Below the pieces are notes generated by a model that was not told the origin of the DNA, made no database searches, and saw only the letters and a list, made by a program, of their open reading frames with translations. From the NCBI RefSeq assembly GCF_030272615.1, contig NC_081414.1, positions 660,930,438-660,994,437 of the forward strand: 64,000 bases of DNA, in the 5' to 3' direction. Position 1 is the first letter of the stretch. Each line of letters begins with the position of its first letter. This stretch comes from Cryptomeria japonica (lineage: Eukaryota; Streptophyta; Pinopsida; Cupressales; Cupressaceae). A program made the translations under genes and the position numbers. Below are positions 54,791-64,000 of the stretch, one piece after another.

Positions 54791-56760
54791 ATGGGTCAAA
54801 TATTATCAAATCCCTTCAAGTATCCAAATCTAGAAGACACAAAGGTTACTGAAGAGCTCCTCCAAGAATGTCAAGAAAGTGCCTCATTTCAAAGACTTAT
54901 GGAAAGACTCATAGAGGCTGACAAAGAAAAATACCTACTCATGCTAACAAGAGAAGACTTCGATGCTAACACCTTTAGAACAAGGTCTCAGCATTATGCT
55001 TATCAGGAACAACAAAAAGAAGATGACCCATGTGACCCTGAACAAAACATATCTAAACAAAACATACCTGAGCAAAACATACCTAAACAAAACATGCCAT
55101 AACCCACACATACTTGAACTAGGGATAACAAGAGGGAAGAACTCTTCCCTCAGCAAGAAAATGCAGCCTTGGTTGCTCTCACCCAACAAATACAAATGCT
55201 ACAAAGACAAATGCAGGATATGCAACAGGGGACGATAGTGCGGTATTCCCTAAATGAAATTTTCCCTTACCCTTTTGACAGAAGGTTAAACATGATACCT
55301 TTTCCCTTGAATTCAGACAATCCAAAATTTGATAAATATGGTGGAAAAAGTGATCCTCGCGATCATGTTTGTGAATTTTGTACCATGAGCCTGGAATTTT
55401 CCCATGATGACACCTATTTGATGAGGCTATTCTCGAGAAGCTTGGGAGGACAAACAATGGAATGGTTATCCAAAATCACACCTCCTGTCAGATCCTTTAA
55501 TGAATTAGTCAACAAATTTATCACTCAATACTCCTACAATATTCAACATGCAATCACCATGCTAGATGTCTGCAATACCAAATAGAAAAACAATGAAACA
55601 TTCATGGTGTTTCTTCAACGTTGGAGATGGATGGTTTCGAGATATCCTTGAGATGTGCCCAAAAAGGAAAAGATGGAAATTTTCATCAACAATTTGAATA
55701 GCGAGATGAGTTACATACTCAAGCTCCAATGCATACCCTCTTTTGCTAAACTGATTGAGAATGGCATTCAAGTAGAGGAGGCATGTATTAAGAAGGCAAC
55801 ATTGAAGTTCTTTAAAGAAGGAACTAATTCACCCAACTCTCATTACAATAACTAGAACAACAACTTAGACAAATCCAAGTTTTGGACCAAAAACAAAAAT
55901 ACTGGAAATGAAGGAGGAAACGAGGCTAATGATGTGAAGTCCAAACAACTAGTATTGGCCTTATCAGGCAATCCTTAGGTTACCAAGAATAAAAAGGGTT
56001 CTAAGCAAGGCACTAACGCTTATGCACCAAATGCCAATCCAGAACCTCCAAATACAAGCAACACCAACAATACCCAAAACAACAACACAAATCGAGGGCC
56101 TAATACAAATTCACGAGGTAACACCAACAACTTTCCTAAACGCATTTATACACCATTAGGCCAATCATTAGAGTCAGCATTTAGAGAACTCCTAGAAAAC
56201 AAGATTATCTCATTACCAGCAATAAACAACTTTGAACCACAAGTCAAGCCACCTTGGTGGAATGACTCACACTTTTGTGATTTTCATCGAAACAAAGGAC
56301 ATCAAACAAATGATTGCATGAGGCTTAAAAACATTGTTCAAGACATTATTGATAGAGGTGATTTAACAGTCGATGGTCTCAAAAAAAATGGTGATCATGT
56401 TGCCTTTAAAAATCCTCTTCCAAATTACAACAAGGATGGAGCTTCTACATCAAACGATACATGAGGGGCTCGCATCAATCACATATACAATAACACCATC
56501 AATCATATATCAAAAGATGACAATCAATTCAATGTCATTAAAATCAAAGACAAACATGAACATGAATCAATCAATGTAACCACTAGAGCTCAAAAATATT
56601 TCTTGAAAGGGCATACATCCGCAGCAAACACTATCCCCAAACCTCAATATGATCTGGTCAGTCAACTACGCAGAACTCCTGCTCAAATATCCATACTTGA
56701 GTTACTAAAACTTTCACCAAAGCATAAAGACATCTTGGAATAGGCACTATTGGGAACAAA
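54791..56760 (+). pseudogene. gag: TE-11 Gag
   Basis: Starts MGQILSNPFKYPNLEDTKV at 54791 and keeps one frame with several in-frame stops (for example 55100, 55582, 55853, 55976, 56462). Contains a tandem SKQNIPEQNIPKQN repeat, a coiled-coil ALTQQIQMLQRQMQDMQ, a Retrotrans_gag capsid core (FDKYGGKSDPRDHV, then GQTMEWLSKITPP), an Asn-rich linker, and a Tat-type zinc motif CDFHRNKGHQTNDC near 56276. Most stops are TAG or TAA where CAG or CAA would be expected, consistent with C-to-T decay. Confidence 0.8.
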
Positions 56761-56896
56761 TGTACCTCAAGATCTGGATATTGACAAATTTCAAGCCATG
56801 GTGGCTCACAGGATAGGGCCTCATCATCTCACCTTTTCTTAGCAAGATAATATCTCATTAAGTCATCCACATAATACTCCCCTTCACATCAAAGTC

Positions 56897-57232
56897 TTGG
56901 TCTACAAACATCTAATTAAAAGAGTATTGATAGATGGAGGAGTTGGGATCAATATTTGTACCTTAAAACTTATCCATGCATTAGGCTTCTCTAAGCAGTC
57001 TATTGATCCACACAAAAAGATCACCATCAAAGCATACGATGATGAAGAAATATCATCCAAGGGAATCGTGATATTTCCAATTCAAGTGGGACAGATACAA
57101 AGGGACACTATGTGCCAAGTCTTAGACATAGACCTCACATATAATATTTTATTGAGTCGACCTTGGATACATGAAATGCAAGCAGTACCCTCAACTTACC
57201 ACCAGTGTGTTAAATTCCCATACAATGGGTAG
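56897..57232 (+). pseudogene. pro: TE-11 aspartic protease
   Basis: Frame as in gag. VLIDGGVGINIC carries the catalytic Asp with DGG, a common variant in Tat elements, followed by LSRPWIHEMQAVPSTYHQCVKFP, a motif conserved after the protease in this lineage. A TAG ends the stretch at 57230. Confidence 0.75.
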
Positions 57233-58870
57233 GAGATTTCTATATCAGCAAATAATAACCCTTTTCAACATTGTAATGCTATGGGGGCAGCCTAAGACAG
57301 CTTGGTTCAACATAACAAGGAAAAAAAAACTTCCTCAACACCAGATCCTTAGCAAGAAAATCTTAAATCTTTATCCATGGAATTCAAACAAAAGATGAAA
57401 ATCAAGGAACAAGGCATGGGAGAGTACTCTTTGGAACCCATGTGTCTAACCAACTTACCAGCATCGCCAAAATCTTATGGACAACCTTTTGCATCAACAC
57501 ATCAATCAACATAGCCCATCACCAAATTTGATGGCAAATTTATCCAATTAGGCACACTAGCACATGAATCAGAAGAAAAAGACATCCTTAGTTGGCTATA
57601 CAAGGATGAAGAAGAAGCCAGAGCTGCTACTATGGAAGTAGTTATACCAACACAACTGTATGGAAAAGGCTACCTGATCATGCAACGAATGGGATACAAT
57701 GGCAAAGGACCTATCGGCAAGTGTCAAGAAGGTGTCACGGAAACATTGGATCCTCCTTCATAGTTTTCTAAAGACAAAATAGGATTGGGCTATGAACACA
57801 CTCTACCCCCAAAGAAGAAATAAAATAAATATCAAAAACTTCAGTGGAAAGCAAAGAAGAAATACAAGGAGGACTCGTGGCAGGAGGCGCTATATGAATC
57901 AGCAGAAACAATAAGGAAAGCATGGGAACACCAAGAAAAAGAAAAACAGCAAGAGAAATTGGCCATTCAAAGAGAAGAAGCATCTTATGCGGAAGTACAT
58001 CATGTTCAAGAACCTGTTCCACACAAGGAAAACTCACCCCCTGACAAAATCACTACTCCCTGAGGAGAGATAGTATATGAGCAGATGCGAAGAGTAGAAG
58101 CGAGATCTGATACAGAATCAGAGAAAACTATCAGACTAGTATCAATCATCAGGGACCTGTTTTCACCCTACAACATACCTGTCCACAACACTAAAAGAAT
58201 CTGGGATAAGACTTCTGAGACTGATTCAAATGATTATGAATGGGGCAGTTGTTTAAATGTTACTGAAGATGTTGCTGAAAATGCTAGCCATACACTCCTT
58301 TCTCAAGAAGGACAAGGCACGGAGCCTAGACTACTTGAATTTGGTCCACAAAATATCTATGACGCCAAAGAAAATGAACAGTGGCATTATGAGCAAGTCT
58401 ACACGAAAGATGATACCATCGAAGACCTCAACAAAATCATTAACTTATTTAATATCCCATCCAACCTTGATGATACCTCCATCATGACACTTACAGCAGC
58501 TAAACTTGACCCACCCAATGACTCTCTACCACTTGTCTTTCCTGATCTCATAGACTGGGATGAACCTGAAAATCATGACATACCTATTTTCCCAAATAAT
58601 GATTCCATTATCCATTACTTATGTATTGTCAACCCAGAAACAAACTCTACCAGCAAACAAAGTAACGACATCTACAATCAGGGGGTTCCAAGTCTCTCAA
58701 TCGCAAAAATGAAAGAAATAAAGGATCTACTGTTGAAAACCAGTCAATGGCAGCACTAGATCACAAAAAAAGTAAAAATAAAGGACGCATATGTGGGTGA
58801 AAACCTTTTTACGGAACCTAAAGATGAGAGACTTGACACCCTTCCTGAACACTATTAGGAGCGATCACCC
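57233..58870 (+). pseudogene. TE-11 protease-RT linker with G-patch-like motif
   Basis: Still in the gag frame. Around 57675-57740 the sequence reads MQRMGYNGKGPIGKCQEG, and about 57780 IGLGYEHTLPPKKK, together resembling a G-patch (Gly-rich RNA-binding motif, described in some retroelements and plant gypsy linkers). A Lys/Gln/Glu-rich helical region (57830-57980) and an acidic region (58085-58759, 224 residues open) follow. The reading frame changes by one near 58900, before RT. Confidence 0.6.
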
Positions 58871-58877
58871 ATATTGA

Positions 58878-59590
58878 TTGAAAAACCAGAGTCAGTCAAT
58901 CAACATTGGTACAACAGAAGTAAGAAAAAACATACACCTAGCAAAGTCTCTGACAGAGGAAGAAAAACTAGAGTTTATCAAGTTCTTCAAAGAAAAGCAA
59001 ATCAATTTTGCTTGGTCCTATGCAGATATGATCGGGATTGATCCATACTTAATCATGCATCACTTATCTATTGCTCCAGGACCCAAGCCAGTTAAGCAAA
59101 AATTGAGAAAGATGAATGCGCATTTAGCACTCATGGTCAAACTTGAACTAAAAAAATTATTAGACGTCGGATTTATCCAACCTATAGACTATGCTGAATG
59201 GATTTCCAACATTGTACCAGTTTCAAAACTAGATGGAAACATCATGATATGCATCAATTTTAGGGATGTCAACAAAGCCTGTCCAAAGAATGACTTTCCT
59301 TTGCCGAGTATTGGCATAATTGTAGACCTCACAGCAGGCCATGCAATGTTAACATTAATGGACAGTTTTTTTGGCTATAATCAAATCAAGATAGCTCTAG
59401 AGGATCAAGATAAAATAACATTTACCTGTCCTTGGGGAACGTATTGTTGGGATGTCATGCTTTTTGGCTTAAATAATGTTAGAGCAACTTATCAACAAGA
59501 AATGACAACAATCTTTCATGACATGATGCATACCTTCATGGAAGACTAGTGGATGATTTACTGGCTAAGTTATTTACCTAGGGAGAACAT
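58878..59590 (+). pseudogene. pol: TE-11 reverse transcriptase
   Basis: Begins with SLTEEEKLEFIKFFKEKQ and continues WSYADMIGIDPYLIMHHL, MICINFRDVNKACPKNDFPLP, LTLMDSFFGYNQIKIA and TFTCPWGTYCWDVMLFGLNN. The frame is lost exactly in the catalytic YVDD box near 59547: the Asp-Asp pair is readable only in another frame, consistent with loss of one base. Inactive. Confidence 0.85.
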
Positions 59591-60335
59591 TTGGGCATAT
59601 TAGAGAAAAAATTTGAGAGATTGGAGAAATTCCAAGTCAGGCTCAACCCTAAGAAGTGTGTCTTCGGGGTAACATCAGGCAAATTATTAGGCTACATCAT
59701 ATCAGCAAAAGGCATTGAAGTAGATCCAGCAAAGGTACAACCCATCATGGAGATGCCACCACCTAAAAACATTAGCCAACTCAGATCTTTGCAAGGACGA
59801 CTCCAGCCAATCAGGAGATTCATCGCCCAACTAGCAGATAAAAGTCTACCATTCAATCATTTGCTACACAAGAATGTACCATTTAGATGGGAAGCCAAAT
59901 GTGTAGAATCATTCTATCAAATCAAGCAATATTTAATCAACCCACTAGTTCTGGTACCCCCAAGAGCAAGAAAGCCACTTATTCTCTACATATCAACAAC
60001 AGACATATCATTAGGGGCACTATTAGCACAAGAAGACCAAGAAGGCAAGGAACGAACTATCTATTATACATTCATTGAGAAGGCTTGTTTAGCAGTGGTA
60101 TTTGCTTCTCAAAAGTTCTGACACTACATGCTAGCTCACACAATCAAGATAATAACAAAAATTGATCCTCTAAAATATTTACTCAGCAAAGCGGCTCTCA
60201 CGAGAAGATTAGCTAAATGGGTAATGATTCTCAGTGAATTTGATATCCACTACACTGAGTGCCGAGCTATCAAAGGAAAGTTAATTGCAGATCAATTAGC
60301 TAATGCACCACTATCAGATAAACAACCAATAGAGA
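59591..60335 (+). pseudogene. pol: TE-11 retroviral-type RNase H and RT thumb/connection
   Basis: LNPKKCVFGVTSGKLLGYIIS is the RT thumb start. The RNase H begins near RKPLILYISTTD (about 59970), followed by ALLAQEDQEG and then, directly, YTFIEKACLAVVFASQKF. The segment usually found between, with the catalytic Glu region, looks shortened. It ends around ADQLANAP near 60310. One stop at 60121. Confidence 0.75.
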
Positions 60336-61138
60336 TCGAATTTCCAAATACGGATGTTCATATAGTTACCACCAAGCAATGGACCCTATACTTTGATGGC
60401 TCCTACACTCAATGCGTCTTCGGTGTCAGCATCTTGTTCATCACTCTTGAAGGACACACCATACCAAGATAATATAGACTCATGTTTCCATGCACAAATA
60501 ACATTGTTGAGTATGAGGCACTAGTCACAGGAATCAAAATGGTCGTCGAATGGAGAATCATGGAATTAAAAGTCTATGGAGATTCCCAACTAGTCATAAA
60601 TCAGATCAACAATGACTACCAGACGAAAGATGACAAGTTGTTGTCATACAAACAAAGGGTGGATGATTTCAAACAGTATTTTGTACACATCACCTTCGAG
60701 AAAATACCAAGGTTGGACAACCAAGCAGCCGATGCAATGGCTACTATCGCTTCACTGCTACAAATTCCAGAGCAACAAAGTTGTTATGAGTTTCTGGTAG
60801 AGAAACTATTTTCCCTAGCCTATGACAATCCCGCATCCCATGTTATCTATGCCTTAACTAGTTCAGACTCTCCGTTATACAAAATAATATATGAATATCT
60901 CAAAACCAATACCCTACTCATTGACTTATCTCAAAATCAAAAATACAACTTTATCCAGCAAGCTGCCCGTTCCACTCTAACTGTTGATACTCTTTACCGT
61001 CGAGGTCTAGATGGTACTCTTCTTCGTTGTCTTGATCGTAATGAATCTGACTCTGCTTTACAAGAGCTTCACAAAGGTATCTGTGGCACACATTCAAGTG
61101 GTCCTACTCTTGCTAAAAAACTTCTAAGAATGGGATAA
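60336..61138 (+). pseudogene. pol: TE-11 second (archaeal-type) RNase H
   Basis: WTLYFDGSYTQ (Asp), then EYEALVTGIKMV (Glu), YGDSQLVINQI (Asp) and LDNQAADAMA (Asp) are the four acidic sites of a second RNase H, set between the retroviral RNase H and integrase. This arrangement is known in the Tat lineage. TAA and TAG stops at about 60470 break it. The tail to 61138 is a connection to integrase. Confidence 0.8.
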
Positions 61139-61139
61139 T

Positions 61140-62130
61140 ACTGGCCGACAATGGAAATAGACTCTTATCATTTTGCAAAGAAATGTCCTAAATGCCAAAT
61201 CCATGGCAATCTTATACATGCACTAGCACAGGAATTGCAGCCATTTACCACATCTTGGCCTTTCTGTCAATGGGGACTAGATTTAATAGGCAAAATACAC
61301 CCTTCATCTTCAAATGGAAACAAGTTCATTATCACTGCAACAGAATATTTACAAAATGGATCGAAGTGGTCCCCATGACCACAGTAACTAGAAAACAAAT
61401 TTCCTCTTTTATCCTTAATTATCTTATCTACAGATACGGCATTCCCAGATCCATCATCACAAATAATGGACATCCTTTAAAAAACTAGGATGTGCAAGAA
61501 CTCTGTGAACGATTCAAAATCCAATATTGTTTCTCTACACCTTACTATCCATGGGGGAATGGTCAAGCAGAGGCATCAAATAAAACAATATTAAAAATCC
61601 TCAAGAAAATAGTAAATGATGTAGGAAATGATTGGAATCTGCAACTCAATCCGGCACTTTGGGCATACAGAACTAGCATTCGGACACCTACAGGAGCTAT
61701 GCCATATTCATTGGTGTATGGATCAGAAGCAATTTTACCTCTTGAGGTATAAATTTCATCACTCAGAGTATCTTTGAAAGGCCTCATTCCAGATGAAGAG
61801 TATCGAGTAAACAGACTGCAAGAGCTAGAACTTCTAGATGAAAAGTGACAACATGCCTATAATCACCTCAAAGCATACCAGCAACGCATGTGTCAAAGCT
61901 ACAACCACAAGGTCATCCCTAGGATTTTTAAAGTCGGTGATCTTGTACTCAAGGAAAATCCTAGAAATCAACAAGATCGAGAAAAGAAAGGGAGGTTTGA
62001 ACCTAACTGGTTGGGTCCCTATGTCATCATCTCAGCCTATGGATCATGTGCCTATCAGCTAACAACTTCAGAAGGCGATGTGCTCGATGAACCAACAAAC
62101 AACATCCATCTGAAGATAAACTATACTTGA
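61140..62130 (+). pseudogene. pol: TE-11 integrase with GPY/F-type tail
   Basis: Zinc-binding part with HFAKKCPKCQIHGN, then the core: WGLDLIGKI (first Asp); a frame change near 61340; IITNNGHP, where the second catalytic Asp is Asn; YYPWGNGQAEASNKTI (Glu). The C-terminal part (61888-62130) has RFEPNWLGPYVII and YGSCAYQL, the GPY/F module typical of gypsy integrases. No chromodomain seen. Inactive. Confidence 0.8.
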
Positions 62131-63126
62131 GCAGTCTAATGCACGGAAAGAGTGAAAAAAATCAAAAAATCAAAAAATCCGAAAAAATACAAAAAACAAA
62201 GAGGTGCAATAAAAACAAATGGTGAAAAACTGGCAATGGGCGCTACTTGTGAGAGAACAACTACTCTATCTATCTTTACTCATATATTTTTTAGAAGTCC
62301 CTGGCCATCGCCCAACACTTTATCAAAACAGTATTATCTAGGACATACTTAGCGCAGTCATTGTCCTTGCTTATCTAAATATCATTTTATCATATCCCAC
62401 CATGGCTTGGTAATCATTGTACACATCCACATTGATAGGTAAATCTAGCTAGGGGAAACATTCATCTACATTCCATCATGTCAATAAATCAAGAATCACA
62501 GTAGGCCAAGAGAATCATGTCAAGCACAAATTCAACAGTCAGCAGACCAAAACAATTATCCACTTAACAACTTCAAAACATATGACGGATGATTTTCTAA
62601 AGTATAATTTGTTTGCGTCTTGCATGAAAATTTTGATTATTTTTGCACTTGAAATTTTTGAACTATTGGATCCCCTAAAATTTTCTCAACGATGCATCGA
62701 GCTAGAGAAAGTGATTGGAGACTCCAATATTTTTTTTTTTTTAGTTTTTTTAGTTTTCTGTCTGTGAGGCGATCACTTGTATTGTGCAAAGACTTGTCTC
62801 AAGAAGTGATTCAAAACATATCACTGAAGACATGGTTCCAATTTGTGCATACAAATGGTTAATCTTGTCTGTTTATACACAAGCAACACTTAGTTCATCT
62901 TGGTTCAATTATACCTCGACTCTTGTGCCATCTTGCAATATCAAAATCCATGTAAATTTTTCTCAGATCATTATGGTTCAAATATACCATTATGCTTGTA
63001 TAAATTTTCAACATACCAACAGCTCAATGATGATAAACACAATGAAAGCAAAAACATGTGACTATTCGGGAATGACAAACAGAAGAATGAGGATCATCAA
63101 TTAGCTGCATATCATTTTACAATTAG
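62131..63126 (+). other. TE-11 region downstream of pol
   Basis: Opens with an A-rich stretch (62150-62220) and GGGCGCTAC, then AT-rich sequence without coding signal. Small open frames at 62582 and 62784 have no motif. No 3' LTR is reached. Confidence 0.5.
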
Positions 63127-63367
63127 TTGCATATCATTTTACAATTATTAGCATATCATTATCATACATCTCATTTTCAAGATACATCTCACAGTATATC
63201 ATTATCATACATCTCATTTTCAAGATACATCTCACAGCATATCACTATCATACATCTCATTTTCAAGATACATCTCACAGCATACCATTATCATACATCT
63301 CATTTTCAAGATACATCTCACAGCATATCATTATCATACATCTCATTTTTCAAGATACATCTCATAA
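63094..63367. repeat. 43-bp tandem repeat, five copies
   Basis: Units start at 63152, 63195, 63238, 63281 and 63324 (the last has one extra T). Each has a CATATCATTATCATACATCT half and a CATTTTCAAGATACATCTCA half with very few differences. Just upstream, a 22-bp phrase around GCATATCATTTTACAATT is itself duplicated. The 102-residue frame at 63127-63435 is produced by this repeat. Confidence 0.92.
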
Positions 63368-63599
63368 ATCATATCATTACATCATGCATCATCCAATCAT
63401 ATCCATCAAATATCAAATCACATGCATTTATCTAAGCATTGCATCATCATCATAGAACCATCACATTAATATATCAAACACATCACAAATAAATTGGTGT
63501 CATATATATATACATATCAAAACTGGTCAAGTATACAAAAGATGTCACGTATGTCCCAAATACAACACAATGATCAAAATACAATGGAGACAAGGTCTC

Positions 63600-63998
63600 T
63601 CAGGTATGACTACCTCCTGATGGTGATGGTCTAGCAGCAAATGTCCCAGCACCTGGATCTCTGGGTGGATCATGGTGAGGCGGCCCAGTCACACCTTTGC
63701 TCTCTATCCCCGAAGGAGTCTGCCTGGATCGACTGGATCTCACCACAGCATAGCTAGGAGCTCTGTGACCTCTAGGAACCACCTCCTCATACAGACGTCG
63801 ATATTACTCAGCCTCCTTGGCTGCATAGTGCATCTCTCTCAATGTGTCTCTCATCAAACCACCAGCCGCCACTCGCTCCAGACTATCCGCTCGAGCCTCT
63901 GCTCAACCTAAACGCTCCAACATTGTATCCTGCTCTGTGGTAATTTGCATAATCTGACATTTCTGTGCCAATACCTGTATCTGAAGTTGTTGCACTGA
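63600..63998 (-). pseudogene. TE-11 antisense ORF, unidentified
   Basis: On the minus strand a frame enters at the window edge, runs through a Gln-rich helical part (VQQLQIQVLAQKCQIMQ), an ERVAAGGLMRDTLREMHYAAKE stretch and YRRLYEEVVPRGHRAPS, then a Pro/Gly/Ser-rich tail, ending at 63600. Two in-frame stops interrupt it (near 63895 and 63808). It is more GC-rich than its flank. Extra, sometimes antisense, ORFs between pol and the 3' LTR are known in Tat-lineage elements, and this position fits. Function unknown. The start is outside the window. Confidence 0.55.
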
Positions 63999-64000
63999 CA

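Larger units (their letters stand above)
48625..64000 (+). mobile_element. TE-11, Ty3/gypsy Tat-lineage element, runs off the window
   Basis: 5' LTR 48625-51658, PBS at 51663, leader to 54790, gag-protease-RT-RNase H-second RNase H-integrase to 62130, then a non-coding 3' region with an antisense ORF. The 3' LTR is not reached. The double RNase H arrangement and the FCDFHRNKGHQTNDC-type knuckle place it in the Tat lineage. Many stops and three frame changes make it defective. The left flanking pentamer is GGATC (48620-48624). Confidence 0.85.

Noticed and set aside
63127-63435. 102-residue open frame
   Set aside because: Produced by the 43-bp tandem repeat; the same DNA is read in three frames in turn.

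Overview
The window looks like intergenic DNA from a seed plant with a large, repeat-rich nuclear genome. A gymnosperm is my guess, from the sheer nesting and the mix of lineages, but nothing in the sequence proves it. I found no host protein gene, rRNA or tRNA gene. Almost everything from about 5.4 kb to the right edge is retrotransposon inserted into retrotransposon. I label the elements TE-1 to TE-11.

Left flank (1 to about 5,400): AT-rich unassigned DNA with a decayed ~100-bp repeat (1450-2165), AT, GA and TG microsatellites, and a small GC-rich island holding a 54-bp tandem repeat (2395-2502).

Nest built on TE-1, an antisense Ty1/copia element (about 5,400-34,091 in three pieces). TE-2 (5642-17553, + strand, perfect 5-bp TSD GTCCA) sits in the TE-1 3' LTR. 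TE-2 encodes a coiled-coil, zinc-knuckle Gag and an unidentified protein but no polymerase. Inside TE-2 lie an antisense Ty3/gypsy Tat-like fragment (TE-3, 10664-16176) and an antisense copia fragment (TE-4, about 8657-10663). TE-5 (18157-32172, antisense copia) interrupts the last codons of TE-1 pol. TE-5 holds a probable solo LTR (TE-7), which holds TE-6 (19966-26667, + strand copia). TE-6 is the youngest element: its two 480-bp LTRs look identical, it has TSD AAGTC, and its gag-pol is one frame broken only by two stop codons.

TE-8 (34092-48624, antisense copia) interrupts the TE-1 integrase-RT linker. It contains a plant L1-type LINE with an RNase H domain and an unexplained third coding region (TE-9, 36495-42686), and an AT-rich probable solo LTR (TE-10, 43226-44590). 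Its 5' LTR is cut by TE-11 (48625 to beyond 64000), a long + strand Ty3/gypsy Tat-lineage element. TE-11 has a 3-kb LTR, a long leader, gag, protease, a G-patch-like motif, RT, two RNase H domains, integrase with a GPY/F-type tail, and an antisense ORF near the window edge.

No gene set here works as a host pathway. The functional logic is that of retrotransposons: initiator-Met tRNA priming for all the copia-type elements, shared polypurine tracts, and apparent dependence of the polymerase-less TE-2 on relatives of TE-5 and TE-8. The most unusual signals are two arrays of a motif near TAGCGCAT phased at 21 nt in the TE-11 leader, a GC-rich palindrome (27 bp in four of its five copies) in the LTR and leader of TE-3, a third coding region downstream of RNase H in the LINE, and a near-identical PPT context linking TE-2 with TE-5 and TE-8.
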